From Trissonchulus latispiculum (lineage: Eukaryota > Nematoda > Enoplea > Enoplida > Ironidae), in NCBI GenBank assembly GCA_030248195.1, contig JASAND010015667.1:29372-93371 (forward strand): a stretch of 64,000 nt of DNA, given 5' to 3'. Under the pieces are notes generated by a model. The model was not told the origin of the DNA. It ran no database searches and saw only the letters and a program-made list of their open reading frames with translations. Positions 10,227 to 20,235 of the stretch are shown here, piece by piece; the first letter of the stretch is position 1; each line of letters opens with the position of its first letter. A program made the position numbers and the translations under genes.

Positions 10227-10612
10227 CAAGAGTACATTGTAATAAGAGTATGCCACTAGGCAAGCTCTATGTTATCTGAGCAAAAACTATGCTCTGCACG
10301 CTAACGGCCCACCCCCCCGCAAATCAGACCCTAGTGACCCCCCCCCCCCGCAAATCAGTACCTAGTCGAAACGGGGGTACGCTCACTCGCTCTGTGTTTA
10401 TGTGCTTAAGCTCAAAAACACAAGCAGTGCGTGCGCGAATTTTGTGCCTGCTTTGAGCTTTAGAACACAAACATAGTGCACAAAATTCTTTGAAGTGAAG
10501 GGTCTAATTTGCGGGCGGGGGGGGGGGTGGGCCGTTAGCGAGCAGAGCATAGTTTTTGCTCTGATAACATAGAGATTGTCAAGTGGCATACTCTTATTAT
10601 TATGTACTCTTG
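10227..10612. mobile_element. Foldback element E1, 7-bp target duplication
   Basis: A 386-bp element with termini CAAGAGTACAT and ATGTACTCTTG, flanked by the exact 7-bp repeat GTTTAAC (10220-10226, 10613-10619). Both arms carry C-rich or G-rich tracts next to CAAATCAG-type motifs, as in E3 at 58702. No reading frame for a transposase. Its right end lies two bases beyond the stop codon of the channel gene, so it now begins that gene's 3' untranslated region. Confidence 0.8.
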
Positions 10613-10614
10613 GT

Positions 10615-11862
10615 TTAACCAAAGTAAGCGCTTGGGTGAATTTTAGGTGTCATCTGAAACAGTAATCCTAAAGCTTCCAAAATTCCAATAAAAGACGCTC
10701 CAAAGCAAAGACCCAAAAGTCCGCCAATATTGGCCACAAGGACACTCCAATCGTAGGCCAAAAATTCCTCCCAGTACACGATTTCATGGGAAAATAGGAT
10801 GTACACGTTGACAAATTTATCAGACCGACTTCTGCTGGTTTGGACGTTTAGCAGCATTTCCTCGCTCCGACAAGGTCTCCAACAGGCTTCCTGGCACGAA
10901 TTCTGACAGCCTTGACTATGCACTTGCCTGGAATGGATATGTCTAGCTAAACTGCATCTGGAACTCAGACTACCGTTCCAACTCGAAGTGGTACAGTTGT
11001 GGGCACACTTTAAGCCTAGATCGTCGCAGTCCATTTTGCAAGATGACCAAGATCTAATATCTGGGTTACAGGGTAGAGTCTCCTGTTGCAAGAGTTGTCT
11101 AATTCGGCTTTCTACGCGAATGTAGTACTGGTTGCCAGAATCTTGACACAGCGTTTCAAAATACCATATGTCTGTTCCGAAAACCAGTTGATAGCATTGT
11201 GTTGAATTATCTGGGCACAATGCGTCGGCAGCTTCTTGTATTTGGATGTTCAATAGCATCTGGTCGCTTTCGTTTGACTCAGCAGGCCGCTGCTTGGCGA
11301 CTTTGTAGCAAACGTAGTGGTCACAGTAACTGACTGAAACTGCAAGGTTAGGATTAACTAACCTGTCAGGGATATCAACTTTTACAATATCAACAGGATT
11401 CAGCACTAAATGCTGAACTAGATCTGATATGCGGGTCAAGTTGTGTCGCTCTAATACCACCGTTACCTGATCCGATGTTTTGTGGTACTCAGTCAGTAAG
11501 CTCTCTTCCTCATAATGCTTATGCAGCATCCAAGGATAATTAATCCTATCCAGGATATATTTCTGCTGAATTGGTGAGAGTCCTAAAATTTCCATCTGTG
11601 ATGCACTGAACGGGCAGGACGGGATTATGTTGATTTCAGGATTGGTTTCTCTTCGCTCCATTCGAAAGCCAATAGAGACTTTGCTGTCCCAGTACATTAG
11701 GATATTCCGGCGGGCTTGATATCCGAAAAATAATCCCGCTGAAATGAGTACCACAATCCAGAATAGCTTTCCATGAATTGTCTTGGAACTGGCGACCGAC
11801 GAAAATCCATGAATTACAGTTTTATGACAGAAGTCGCTAACAATGTGTGTGCCAAGAGCCAT
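10615..11862 (-). CDS. DEG/ENaC-family cation channel, short form
   Basis: A 415-residue, single-exon reading frame with the DEG/ENaC layout. The cytosolic N-terminus has FCHKTVIHG (His18-Gly19, the family's HG gating motif). TM1 is at about 33-52. An extracellular domain with clustered cysteines (about 180-330) and several N-glycosylation sites follows. TM2 at about 371-402 carries GGLLGLCFGAS, including the Gly-Ala-Ser selectivity filter (388-390). Such subunits form trimeric, amiloride-sensitive Na+ channels in the plasma membrane, for example invertebrate pickpocket/degenerin types. Members usually have 500-700 residues; here the extracellular domain is shorter. A possible 3' splice site (TTGTTAG) lies just before the start codon, so an upstream exon may exist. 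The stop codon lies within the target duplication of element E1. Which ligand or stimulus opens it cannot be said. Confidence 0.85.
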   Translation of the reverse strand: MALGTHIVSDFCHKTVIHGFSSVASSKTIHGKLFWIVVLISAGLFFGYQARRNILMYWDSKVSIGFRMERRETNPEINIIPSCPFSASQMEILGLSPIQQKYILDRINYPWMLHKHYEEESLLTEYHKTSDQVTVVLERHNLTRISDLVQHLVLNPVDIVKVDIPDRLVNPNLAVSVSYCDHYVCYKVAKQRPAESNESDQMLLNIQIQEAADALCPDNSTQCYQLVFGTDIWYFETLCQDSGNQYYIRVESRIRQLLQQETLPCNPDIRSWSSCKMDCDDLGLKCAHNCTTSSWNGSLSSRCSLARHIHSRQVHSQGCQNSCQEACWRPCRSEEMLLNVQTSRSRSDKFVNVYILFSHEIVYWEEFLAYDWSVLVANIGGLLGLCFGASFIGILEALGLLFQMTPKIHPSAYFG

Positions 11863-12118
11863 TTCCTAACAACTTGAATTGGACAAACTGCTGCTTCTTT
11901 TTAATCATTTTAGCATGTTTGAAATTATGAGTTTGTATTACATTTGTTCGTAAGTAAATAGATTACTAAGTTTATGCAAAAGTTCAGATCAAAGCACAAA
12001 AGTCATTGGGCACCATTTGACAATAGACAAGACAATTGAAAGCCGTCTGTTGTTTAAACAGCCGCTCAAGTTTCTTCATAAAGAATTGACAAAGGCTGAA
12101 GGTGTAATCATAATGTGG

Positions 12119-12760
12119 AGGCAACGTTTTCGACCTGCCAGATATGCTGTCGATCCCGTAATAAATTTGAGGTTTAAAGTATTTGTCTGTACAGCAAAGT
12201 TCTCTATGTTGGATCTGCTTAATTAGTACATTTCTTAACTACTGTGGCTGATCAATCCATGATTTGTTGTTCTTTCATTTCATATATATTGCCCCCGTAG
12301 TAAAATCCTACAGCGGTTTTGCCGATGGGAGTATGGTGCAACGTTTTCGGCATGCTAGGTATGAGGTCGATTCCGCAGTTTCGTTTGAGGTTTAGAATAT
12401 TTGCCTGAATAATTTGCAATTGATACCGTGAGTAGTGTCATGTGAACTGTTTTAACCTGCTTAATCCAACCAGTAATGAATAATTTCTGATTTGGGACTT
12501 GTTGGCATTGTTTGTTTAACGTCTAGATTTTTATGGCATTGGACAAACCTAGTTTTGCTCCTACAGTTTCGAATTTTGGATAACCGGCAGCATTCTGCCA
12601 GATTAATGTCGTCTCCATTTTTTGCATTACGTGAAGTCTGCTTAGCGGTCTAATCCAACATGTTTGACAGAATTTAATGGTCCTTATTAAAGGCTTGGTG
12701 GTTTCCGAGATGTTGTGAAAGTTTTGAGAATTTATGGTCGTATTTGCAAACAAGGATCAA
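12119..12760. repeat. Degenerate ~220-bp tandem repeat
   Basis: GCAACGTTTTCG...ATGCT blocks followed by ATTTGAGGTTTA recur at 12121 and 12341, and a weaker third copy may follow after about 12560 (CTGCTTA...AATCCAACA). No maintained reading frame. Confidence 0.45.
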
Positions 12761-13387
12761 AATTTGGGGCATATCTTGGCAGAAAACAAAGTGGGATTAA
12801 TAAAACCAAAGTTGGGATATTTGGGGGGCCTTCTTCGCACATGCGCATGGTTCCTACCTTACTGACCTGTGACTTATGATTACTAACACACATGCACATC
12901 ATGTTGCACTTAATGAGTCACACTACATGAAAGAAGGCCGCAAGCTCCGTCTTCTGTACGTTACTCATACATGATTGCCAGGTCTTGCCAAACTTAAAAT
13001 TTTTCAAATTCTGTCGCTCTTTGTCAGCTTACTGTATGGTCGCCGTTCGAGATAGCTATAAATGTATTTTCAGAACTGGCTTAATGATCCTTTTCCACAT
13101 AAAAGAAGGTGTTGAAGTTTACCATGTAGCTTCGAAGGCGCCTCATTCATCAGTCCCGAAAGATTTTTCGATTGGATTTTTAGGTGTCTGCTTTCATCAA
13201 ACATATTTGGTTTTTCAAAATTTGAAGGTAGCGCTTTTCGAAAATGGCACAGTTTGATCAAAAATTTCCACAACGCGTAAGTGAAAAACAATTTGAATAA
13301 TCATAATTTGAAAATATCCCTGAGCTGATTCCAACGTGTCCACAATGAAGAATTTCTATTATTCCTTTTAAACTAAGAGATAGTAAG
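12761..13387. other. No recognised gene
   Basis: Short open frames overlap on both strands (12985-13257 and 13070-13291) without recognisable content. The stretch is unassigned. Confidence 0.45.
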
Positions 13388-14450
13388 CACAAGTGTAAGC
13401 ATAAAGGGACCGCACGAACTATATTTGGCAATTGAGCGACTTTTAGTCACTGAAGAGGGAAGGAGTGAAGAAAGAGTCAGCTCAGATCTTGTCCCTTACA
13501 AATCAATAGCATGCCTCACTTAGGTAAGAGATTGAGAGAGACAAATGCTAGGACAGAATAATCCCAAATATTTGGTAACTACGGAACCTTCAACATGTAC
13601 ATCTGTTATCATGTAATTACTAGTGATATCGTGTCTGCGACTATTGTTATTGGTATTGTTATCAGTATTTCTATTACTGTCCGTATATTGTCAGTGTTTA
13701 GGTAAAGATTTCAAGCAAGAAGGAAATCCTCGTCTAATCAAAGAGGGCAGTCTAATCAAGAGGACATGATTCCATGCCGTCCTACCATGCCAATGGCCAC
13801 GACGTAACCAACCGTCAATTTGGACAACGATCACCAAAACCTTCTAGAATAGCTTCAAAACCAATGCCCAGAAGACCGACAGCCATGAAAAGTGAAGCAA
13901 CAACCAAGCGTATTCTTGATTATGAAGATAATTCACAATAAACTTTCCCACCGGAATGTCATGGAAACGAAGATCCTAACTGTTAATTTGTAACATTGTA
14001 ACGTCATGTAACATTGTCATGTAACTAAAAATTTCTTCATTGTGCAAAGACCTGCATAGATTCTTAATTTGATTAATTAATAAGAGTTTGATTGATCGAG
14101 TTGATCTGCGCGGTCTTTTCTTCTTCAGCGGGATAGTAATGCAATCAATGTCATCAGGTAGCCGGATTCATTTTCCTAATAAGCTTTGCTAGGCGTCGAG
14201 CCAAAGATACAAAACGATCAAATTTTTTGTCTTGATTTTCCCGTAATATCTGGCTCCAGTTGTATTCAGATAGTACCACTCAAAGCAAGAGTCGAAGTCG
14301 ACCCCGCTTTCTGATCAACGCCACCCTCCGTAAAACGAAATCACGATAAAGAATCACTGCTCAAGTTGGCCATAAGACTCCACTATGACAAATCACCTTT
14401 TAGGAATCCTGTGTCTGCTGTCATGGCAGACGAGCTGACCTTCGTGTCAT
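13388..14450 (+). repeat. Decayed dispersed element, copy 2
   Basis: Matches 6918-7860 in patches: the AGGGACCGCAC block at 13405, CTTGTCCC at 13487, and the GTCGACCCCGC block at about 14295-14445. It carries more indels than copy 1 and no long frame. The 82-codon frame at 14593-14841 has no ATG start and is unsupported. Confidence 0.5.
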
Positions 14451-15035
14451 TGAAAAAATAACAAGCAAATAGTCATGAACGGGTTGCCGCTGCATTTTTC
14501 CTCTTATAAACAAGATAACTCCATTTGTCCTGTCGAATACCACGACATCCGGAAATTTCTATAAAATTGCTTAGCTCGACGAGCTCTTTCATTTGAGTAC
14601 CATATCGACAACTTTTGGGGATTTCTTCAAAGTCCTGAATTTTCCGGATAATTCATCTGATTTCAGTTTCGAAATCAGCGCCATCGAATTGGTCTATGAC
14701 CAACTTTTAAGCGAAATCGGAGACAAAAATTTTTATGTTTCCCTTGGTTTCCTCTTACCGTTTAAAACAATTCCGGGATTAGCCATTCTCGAAATCCGGA
14801 AAGTATCGAACTGCCCGCGCTTCCGGGAGCACTTTACTTAACCCCCATCTAACACTGAAAATTTCAACTTCCCCATTTTGCAATGAGTAAGTAGCTAAAA
14901 AATTAGTGTTCTGCGCCAGCTGCCGATTATGTCTTAAAGATCACCTATAAAAAATAATAATTCTGAAGTAATATTGATTGATATTTTTAGCAACCGCATC
15001 ACATCATATTTTGTTTCGTTCCTTAATATGAAAGT

Positions 15036-15845
15036 TTACAGTTTTCTTTCGTCTAGTTATTAACTGTAATGAATGCAGTGAAAAAATATTATTGAGATAT
15101 ATATACATTTACCAACCTACAAGTTCTTACTTTCCAAATCATTTCAGTGGTTTCAACCAAGATTTTACGTCAGAAGACTTTTAAGTCAATGGGCCAATCA
15201 GTGCACAATTTGCTCAACAGGTCTTTAAGAAATACCATCTGAAATTATGAAGCTTTCTAGATAAAAGCCTAATGAAATATTGCTATGATATTAACTTACA
15301 GAAATGTTCTTCTAAGCTATAAGTGTAGTTATTACCGTAAAGGACTGAAAGCTGTATTTACTTAAACTGAGTAGAAACTGTTTCCCAGTTTTATATCATA
15401 TTTTCAATTATGTAATGAAATTTTCGGGAGCAAATCTTTTGGGAACTTTGAAATCTAAGGGAGAGCCTTACACCGTTTCGGCAACCGCCACAGAGCCTCA
15501 TCAGACAGCTTACGACAGCTGTTACGGTTTTTTCTTTTTCTCTTTATTTTTTCAACACACAACACATATCACACACCTCACACACCAGGTTATATGCATC
15601 TCATTGATTATTTAAAACCAACAATGAAAACTGTTCCGTTATGAAACAATCCAATAGTACCTCCTTTCATTTTCTAAATAATTCCACTGTAAATTTCCAG
15701 CTCTAAACATGCACTAGTGTAGACGTTTTTTAATTTTTTGCACAGAGCTTCCAGGTCTACTTCATATCCCAGATGATGGGACACAACCAAGTTGCAAACA
15801 GTTTGATCCTTTATCGACAAGTTAAAAATTTTGCACCAGTCAGAA
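15036..15845. repeat. Left terminal inverted repeat
   Basis: Begins TTACAGTTTTCTTTCG, the exact complement of the other end at 20545-20560. Matching continues, with indels, to the C-terminal half of the TBP-like gene. The inner limit is near a divergence point at about 15845, where the capsid-gene remnant begins. Confidence 0.8.
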
Positions 15846-15850
15846 ATGCA
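15608..15850 (-). pseudogene. TBP-like second repeat, left-TIR copy
   Basis: The inverted counterpart of the C-terminal half of the TBP-like gene at 18717-19185. It reads VCNLVVSHHLGYEVDLEAL followed by a segment ending near FIVGFK and a stop at 15608. A TAG at 15674-15676 interrupts it where the right copy has Trp. Only the part within the terminal repeat is present; upstream it runs, in the same frame, into the capsid-gene remnant. It does keep a 5-nt stretch that the right copy has lost, so this copy shows the reading frame between the two halves better. Confidence 0.65.
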
Positions 15851-15854
15851 AGTG

Positions 15855-17221
15855 GATTCTTGAGCCGTAAAAGAGCCATTGAATGCTTCAGAATCGACCA
15901 TAACCATGACTATCCTTCTTGGAAGTTGACCGGAAAATACTGAATTCTCCACGATTGTTTAAGACTTTGGTGCAATATATCTAGTTACCATTTTAATACG
16001 TCGAACAGGATATTTTGCTGTATTGTTGTTTCTTACCATGTTTTCGATAGCCAAACTTAATGATTCTTTAGGTTTCACCTTCTTCTTCTTCCTATTCCGG
16101 GTCCATCGTGCATGGTCTCAAGCAATGTGGAGAATCACCTTAACCAGCACACGTCTTCGCAGCTTGCGTCCAGGACATCCGGAAAGGCCAAGATATAGAA
16201 GTACCGGGACCAACCGCTCGGCAGCATAATTTAAGGAATGGCTGATTCGCACAACTGACAACCCTCAATCCAGCACACATCTAGACAGGTCATCCGGAAA
16301 GACCAGGATAGATTTAGCTCGGCAGCATAGTTTAAGGATTAAGAATATGAGTCATGCCGCCGGGAGTTGGAACCCATTAGCGCCGTTGGTCAGACGGATG
16401 CCAGGGGACCCTTGTGGGGATCTCCATTTGATGGGGCCCATGTCCATCTGATTTCCCACGGAGGTGGTTCCAAGCCCCCGGTTTCACCTTCCATACATGC
16501 TATTTAATATCTTCTACTTTGAGCTTATATTCTGTACCATCACTCATTAACAAAAACTTGTCCATATTTCTATGCTGCTCAATTGTTAGATCAGTATAAC
16601 TTAACATATATCCGTCTTGTTTGAAAAGGTCACAGTGTAATGGAGCCAAGATTTCGACCCCTTTGATTGTCATAAAGGGTTTGCCTCGCCATTTCATTGC
16701 AGCACTTGTAATATCATTAAACTTTCCTACAGCATCTTTATAAAACATTGCAAGTTGTTGATGATTAGACTTTGCATCCCATCCGTAGCTAAGCAAGAAT
16801 TCTAAATAAGCCTTGTAAGCATACAGCGGACCAGTATTTTCAATCTTCTTATCACTGAATTTAACAAATACTCGTTCAAATAAGGTAGATCCAAGAAGGT
16901 TGATTGGGGAAACAATAACATTACTCTTGTCTATAGTTCCATCAGCCAAATTTTGGGTAATTTTGGGTAATTTTGGGTAAGCCAAATCCTTTCCATCTTT
17001 AGTGACAATCTTAAGTTTTAGAAATAATTTTTGTTCAAATCCAACATGTAGCCATCTTTCGGGACATGAATCCTGTAGGGTCCGCTATCTGTAACAGGAT
17101 TCTGAGGATAATATTCAGCTCAATATCCCTTTTCTTCAGCAACCTGTGTTGGTGGAAGGGTAAACAGGTCCAGCTCGCTTTTGAAGCCTGGATAGGACTG
17201 TTCGTCAACTTGTTTAGCCAT
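15855..17221 (-). pseudogene. Polinton major capsid protein remnant
   Basis: The likely start is the Met at 17219-17221, followed within 30 residues by KSELDLFTLPPTQ, a stretch I associate with the N-terminus of Polinton double-jelly-roll major capsid proteins. Further pieces read GPYRIHVP, then a 161-codon open part (16500-16985) with LEFLLSYGWDAK and LAMFYKDAVGK, and finally SGQLPRRIVM and SEAFNG (about 15860-15945). Broken by frameshifts between 17120 and 16985, a TAG at 16500, a TAA near 15960, and a retroposon at 16083-16479. A 10-bp unit (TTTTGGGTAA) is repeated three times at about 16954-16980. The C-terminus is lost at the terminal repeat. The product would have formed the virion shell; this copy cannot. 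Confidence 0.75.
16083..16479 (-). mobile_element. Retroposon with 12-bp target duplication
   Basis: Flanked by the exact repeat GGTTTCACCTTC (16071-16082 and 16480-16491). Read on the minus strand it ends in a short GAA repeat, a simple-repeat tail typical of SINEs or LINE 3' ends. Its middle has two degenerate copies of a unit with CATCCGGAAAG and CTCGGCAGCATA. GGGTTCCAACTCCCG (complement of 16361-16376) loosely resembles a polymerase III B box. It splits the capsid gene, whose reading frame is continuous if one duplication copy is ignored, so it arrived after the gene did. Confidence 0.7.
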
Positions 17222-17344
17222 ATCCAAAACGTCAGAATTTTTCTCCTCTTTGATAGGAATGACCTGCATATGTGGGAAGTGCACCACCAGTTTGTAGTGG
17301 AGCATCTTCCCATGTCTTAATATTTTCTGGATGATATATAGTTA

Positions 17345-18145
17345 TCATGGTTGCAGCTTTCGAAAGTGTAGCCTTATGTATATCTTACCATAGGAAAAGC
17401 TTATCGGCTCTCCTGCATCATCGTTTATATTGATTTCTATACTTTCAAACTCCTTTTTAAGTACAAGTACATTATGAGGGTTATGATATTCTCTATGAAT
17501 ACATTCGCCATGCTCTGTTGAAGTGTTGACAACAAGCAGCAGTGGAGCTATTGCATTTCTAATCACTTGAGGAGCCACTAGATCACAGTATTCATACATT
17601 GAGTAAAATCCAGCCTCCATATCGGGTTCGCTTCCAGCAACAAGCACCTTTTTCTTTTCGTTCGCATGATTTGGAGATTCTCGCTCAATTATAGCTTGAG
17701 GATCAAAGCTTTCACCGTCTTTAAAACCTAAGATGTATTGAAGCCGCTTACTCATCTTTAAATCGACAATGTCAAATGACACGCTTCGCTCTCTTGCGAA
17801 AATGATGTGCACTAGATGGGTATACTGGTCAAAAATTCCACTTTGACATCAGAGGGATTTCCTTCCCGATTTGTCATTGTAGCTAGCGTAGCATTTATTG
17901 TTTCACATAATTCAGTAATCGATGCGTAATATCGTAAAGGCAAGGATTTACTTTTCGATAATCCATGACATAAAAGATATTTGAATTTCTGAATCTATGT
18001 TTTCTGACGAGGTATTCCACGTTACGGGATGCATAAATTCAACTAAGGCAACTTCCCATTCACCTTCTAAATCTATACGATGAGGTAGCTTTACTCAAAA
18101 ATCATTTAGAGTATTGGTGGAGTAATATTTAGTATTACTTGGTAG
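17345..18145 (-). pseudogene. Polinton minor capsid (penton-like) protein remnant
   Basis: The N-terminal part (about 18145-17990) reads LPSNTKYYSTNTLNDF, a TGA stop, then VKLPHRIDLEGEWEVALVEF. The C-terminal part (155 codons, 17345-17812) contains VIRNAIAPLLLVV and ends with ISFSYGKIYIRLHFRK. I recognise both as features of the single-jelly-roll penton protein encoded beside the major capsid gene in Polintons. At least one frameshift lies between the parts. The stop is 124 nt before the major capsid start, a normal close spacing for a capsid cassette on one strand. Confidence 0.7.
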
Positions 18146-18161
18146 TGTGGATGGGGGAACA

Positions 18162-18320
18162 ATGGAGTTAATTAGAGAAGGTGACCTATCTTTACATATG
18201 CAGCTCAAGGAGCCACTCACTTCAAACCCAAAAAGTGTGGAAATAATCATATATGGAGAATTTGATAACTTAATCTACATCGATCAAAATCGGACTCCAT
18301 ATTTTGACTACGCAATATGA
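18162..18320 (+). CDS. Small ORF overlapping the protease start
   Basis: A 52-codon frame from ATG18162 to TGA18318-18320. Its stop overlaps the protease ATG (18317-18319) as ATGA, suggesting translational coupling or simply compact packing. It includes SVEIIIYGEFDNLIYIDQ, which has the look of a folded beta-rich fragment, but I cannot name a family. It is intact, unlike most of its neighbours. It could instead be the tail of a longer decayed gene, although nothing extends it upstream. Confidence 0.45.
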   Translation: MELIREGDLSLHMQLKEPLTSNPKSVEIIIYGEFDNLIYIDQNRTPYFDYAI

Positions 18321-18823
18321 ACAGTCCAGAGATTGCTGAAACTTTAAAAAGGGATCCTTTGGTAAAAAGATGCTTTCTGGGGGTATTCCCGAGTGATCAA
18401 TTGCCTGTTGTGAAAAATAAACCTGCATGCTTTGTTCTCAACACTGATCCCGCAGTTGCCCCAGGACGGCACTGGATTGCAGTGTATTTTCATCACTATA
18501 CGGAGTATTTTGATAGCTATGGATTGGATCCTATAGAAGAATGTAAAGAAGCGTATAAAATTGACAAATTTAATTACTATGGTTTACAGGACTTTGATGC
18601 TATTGTATGTGGTGAATATTGAATTTATTTTTCAATACAAAGGCTGGGAGGTTGGAGTTTTGATGAAATTGTAGACTATTTGAGAAAAAGGAGCGAAAAG
18701 ACTGATTCTATAGTGAAACAGTTTGTCGATAGATTACAAATTTTTAAGCATTTCCCCACCTTGCAGACTTGTCAGCGCAGAGGCTATAAACATTCCCAAT
18801 TTGGTATTGAAAGGCAAATTTGA
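18317..18823 (+). pseudogene. Adenain-like cysteine protease with TGA at the catalytic Cys position
   Basis: Resembles the maturation proteases of adenoviruses and Polintons (peptidase family C5). GRHWIAVYF holds the probable catalytic His (residue 52). YFDSYG holds the acidic residue (66). LQDF holds the oxyanion Gln (91), and VCGEY precedes the point where the nucleophilic Cys is expected. Codon 102, at exactly that point, is TGA. The frame then continues 66 codons (IYFSIQRLGGWSFDEIV and on) to a TGA at 18821. In an active element the enzyme cleaves capsid precursors. The obvious reading is a nonsense mutation in a dead element. UGA read as selenocysteine is possible in principle, but no SECIS was identified. 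Confidence 0.75.
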
Positions 18824-19185
18824 CTCAAATCTTGACTTACTTTTACAATTCCGGGGGCAGTTTATAATCCTAGACGGTTTAGTGGCGCCATCTTTACTCT
18901 GAAACCTTGCACATTTTTGTTATTTTCAACGGGAAACCTCGTATGTCTTGGAGCTAAATCAGAAGCAAATTTTGAACTTATCGGTAAAGGATTGTTTGTA
19001 ACTTCGTTGTGTCCCTTCATCTGGGATATGAAGTAGACCTGGAAGCTTTGTACGAAAAATTAAGAAACCTCTACACTAGTGCATGTTTAGAGCTAGAAAT
19101 TTACAGTGGAATTATTTGGAAAATGAAAGGAGGTACTATTGGATTGTTTCATAACGGAAAAGTTTTCATTGTTGGTTTTAAATAA
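18717..19185 (+). pseudogene. TATA-binding-protein-like gene, two repeats, frameshifted
   Basis: Three consecutive frames together show two TBP half-domains. Repeat 1: INIPNLVLKGKFDSNLDLLL, a frameshift in a G-run near 18855, then YNPRRFSGAIF and FLLFSTGNLVCLGAKSE. Repeat 2: VCNFVVSHHLGYEVDL-like start (here VSLHLGYEVDL), LELEIYSGIIWKMK, and LFHNGKVFIVGFK to the stop at 19183-19185. The order N-V, LG..DL, Y-NP-RF, I, LIFssGk-v-TGAK-SE in repeat 1 follows cellular TBP closely. TBP bends promoter DNA and seats the transcription machinery. A second frameshift (5 nt missing relative to the left copy) separates the repeats. The start is unclear: the frame opens at 18717 without ATG, inside the protease tail. 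The second repeat lies in the terminal repeat. Alternative: a captured fragment of the host TBP gene. Confidence 0.65.
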
Positions 19186-19592
19186 TCAATGAGATGCATA
19201 TAACCTGGTGTGCGAGGTGTGTGATATGTGTTATGTTTTGAAAAAATAAAGAAAAAAGAAAAAACCGTAACAGCTGTCGTAAGCTGTCTGATGAGGCTCT
19301 GTGGCGGTTGCCGAAACGGTGTAAGGTTCTCTCTTAGATTTCTATGTTCCCAAAAGATTAGCTCCCCAAACTTTTATTACATAATTGAAAATATGATATG
19401 AAACTGGGAAACATGTTGTATTCAGCGTTTCTCCTCCTTTTCATTACACAAGTTTGCATAAGGAAAATGTAGCTGTATTCTAGAATTACGTTCTATATGT
19501 ATGAGCTATGTTACAAAATAGCACACATAAAAACATTCAGATGTAAGATTTCTTAACTCAGTTTTTACTCGTTTTCTACTCAGTTTAAGTAA

Positions 19593-20235
19593 TCGATCAC
19601 GTGTAGGGCTTAAAGCCTTGAAGGGCCGGCCCCCCTTCCACGGATGTAGTCATCATTTGAGGTGACACTCCTGGCTCTACGGCTGTGTATCCGGGGATGA
19701 GCACCGGCACCCCTTGTCCCTGAAGCAGGGATGGAGATATTCTCCAGGGGTCACCTTTACCTTTACCTTTACGATAAGGGCGGAACGCGATGCAAGTTAA
19801 TTAATAAACTCCGCAGGTCAGACCTGCGGAATTTATTAATCACGCAAGTCCAAGGTCCACCCTGCGTGATTAATGAATTCCGCATGCCACACATGCGGAA
19901 TTTATTAATCACGCAAGTCAGCCCCGCGTGATTAATGAATTCCGCAGGTATGACTTGCGTGATTCATTAATCACGCAGGATTTCTTGTTAGAATTAATCT
20001 TTTACTGCTATGTTTAACGCGTAAATTTGTTAAAGTTTTTACAGTTTTTTAATTAATGAATCGCGCAAGTCATACCTGCAGAATTCATTAATCACACAGG
20101 GCTGACTTGCGTGATTAATGAATTCCGCAGGTGTGGCATGCGGAATTCATTAATCACGCAGGGTGGACTTGCGTGATTAATGAATTCCGCAGGTCTGAAG
20201 CTGCATCGCGTTCCGCCCTTATCGTGATAGACCCA
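19593..20235. mobile_element. Insertion in the right terminal repeat, TAA duplication
   Basis: Absent from the left repeat, where the sequence reads straight through. It is flanked by TAA on both sides, and ATCACG/CGTGAT occurs near both ends. The left ~180 bp contains GGGCCGGCCCCCC and ends in three copies of a CTTTAC-type unit. The rest is the foldback element at 19771-20225. It may be one composite element or two nested ones. Confidence 0.6.
19771..20225. mobile_element. Foldback element with strings of nested hairpins
   Basis: Perfect 24-bp terminal inverted repeats start ACGATAAGGGCGGAACGC. Each arm is a series of ~40-bp units in which GCGTGATTAATGAATTCCGC alternates with its complement. 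Individual junctions are themselves palindromes, such as CCGCAGGTCAGACCTGCGG and CCGCATGCCACACATGCGG. A ~70-bp AT-rich centre separates the arms. No reading frame. Confidence 0.75.
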
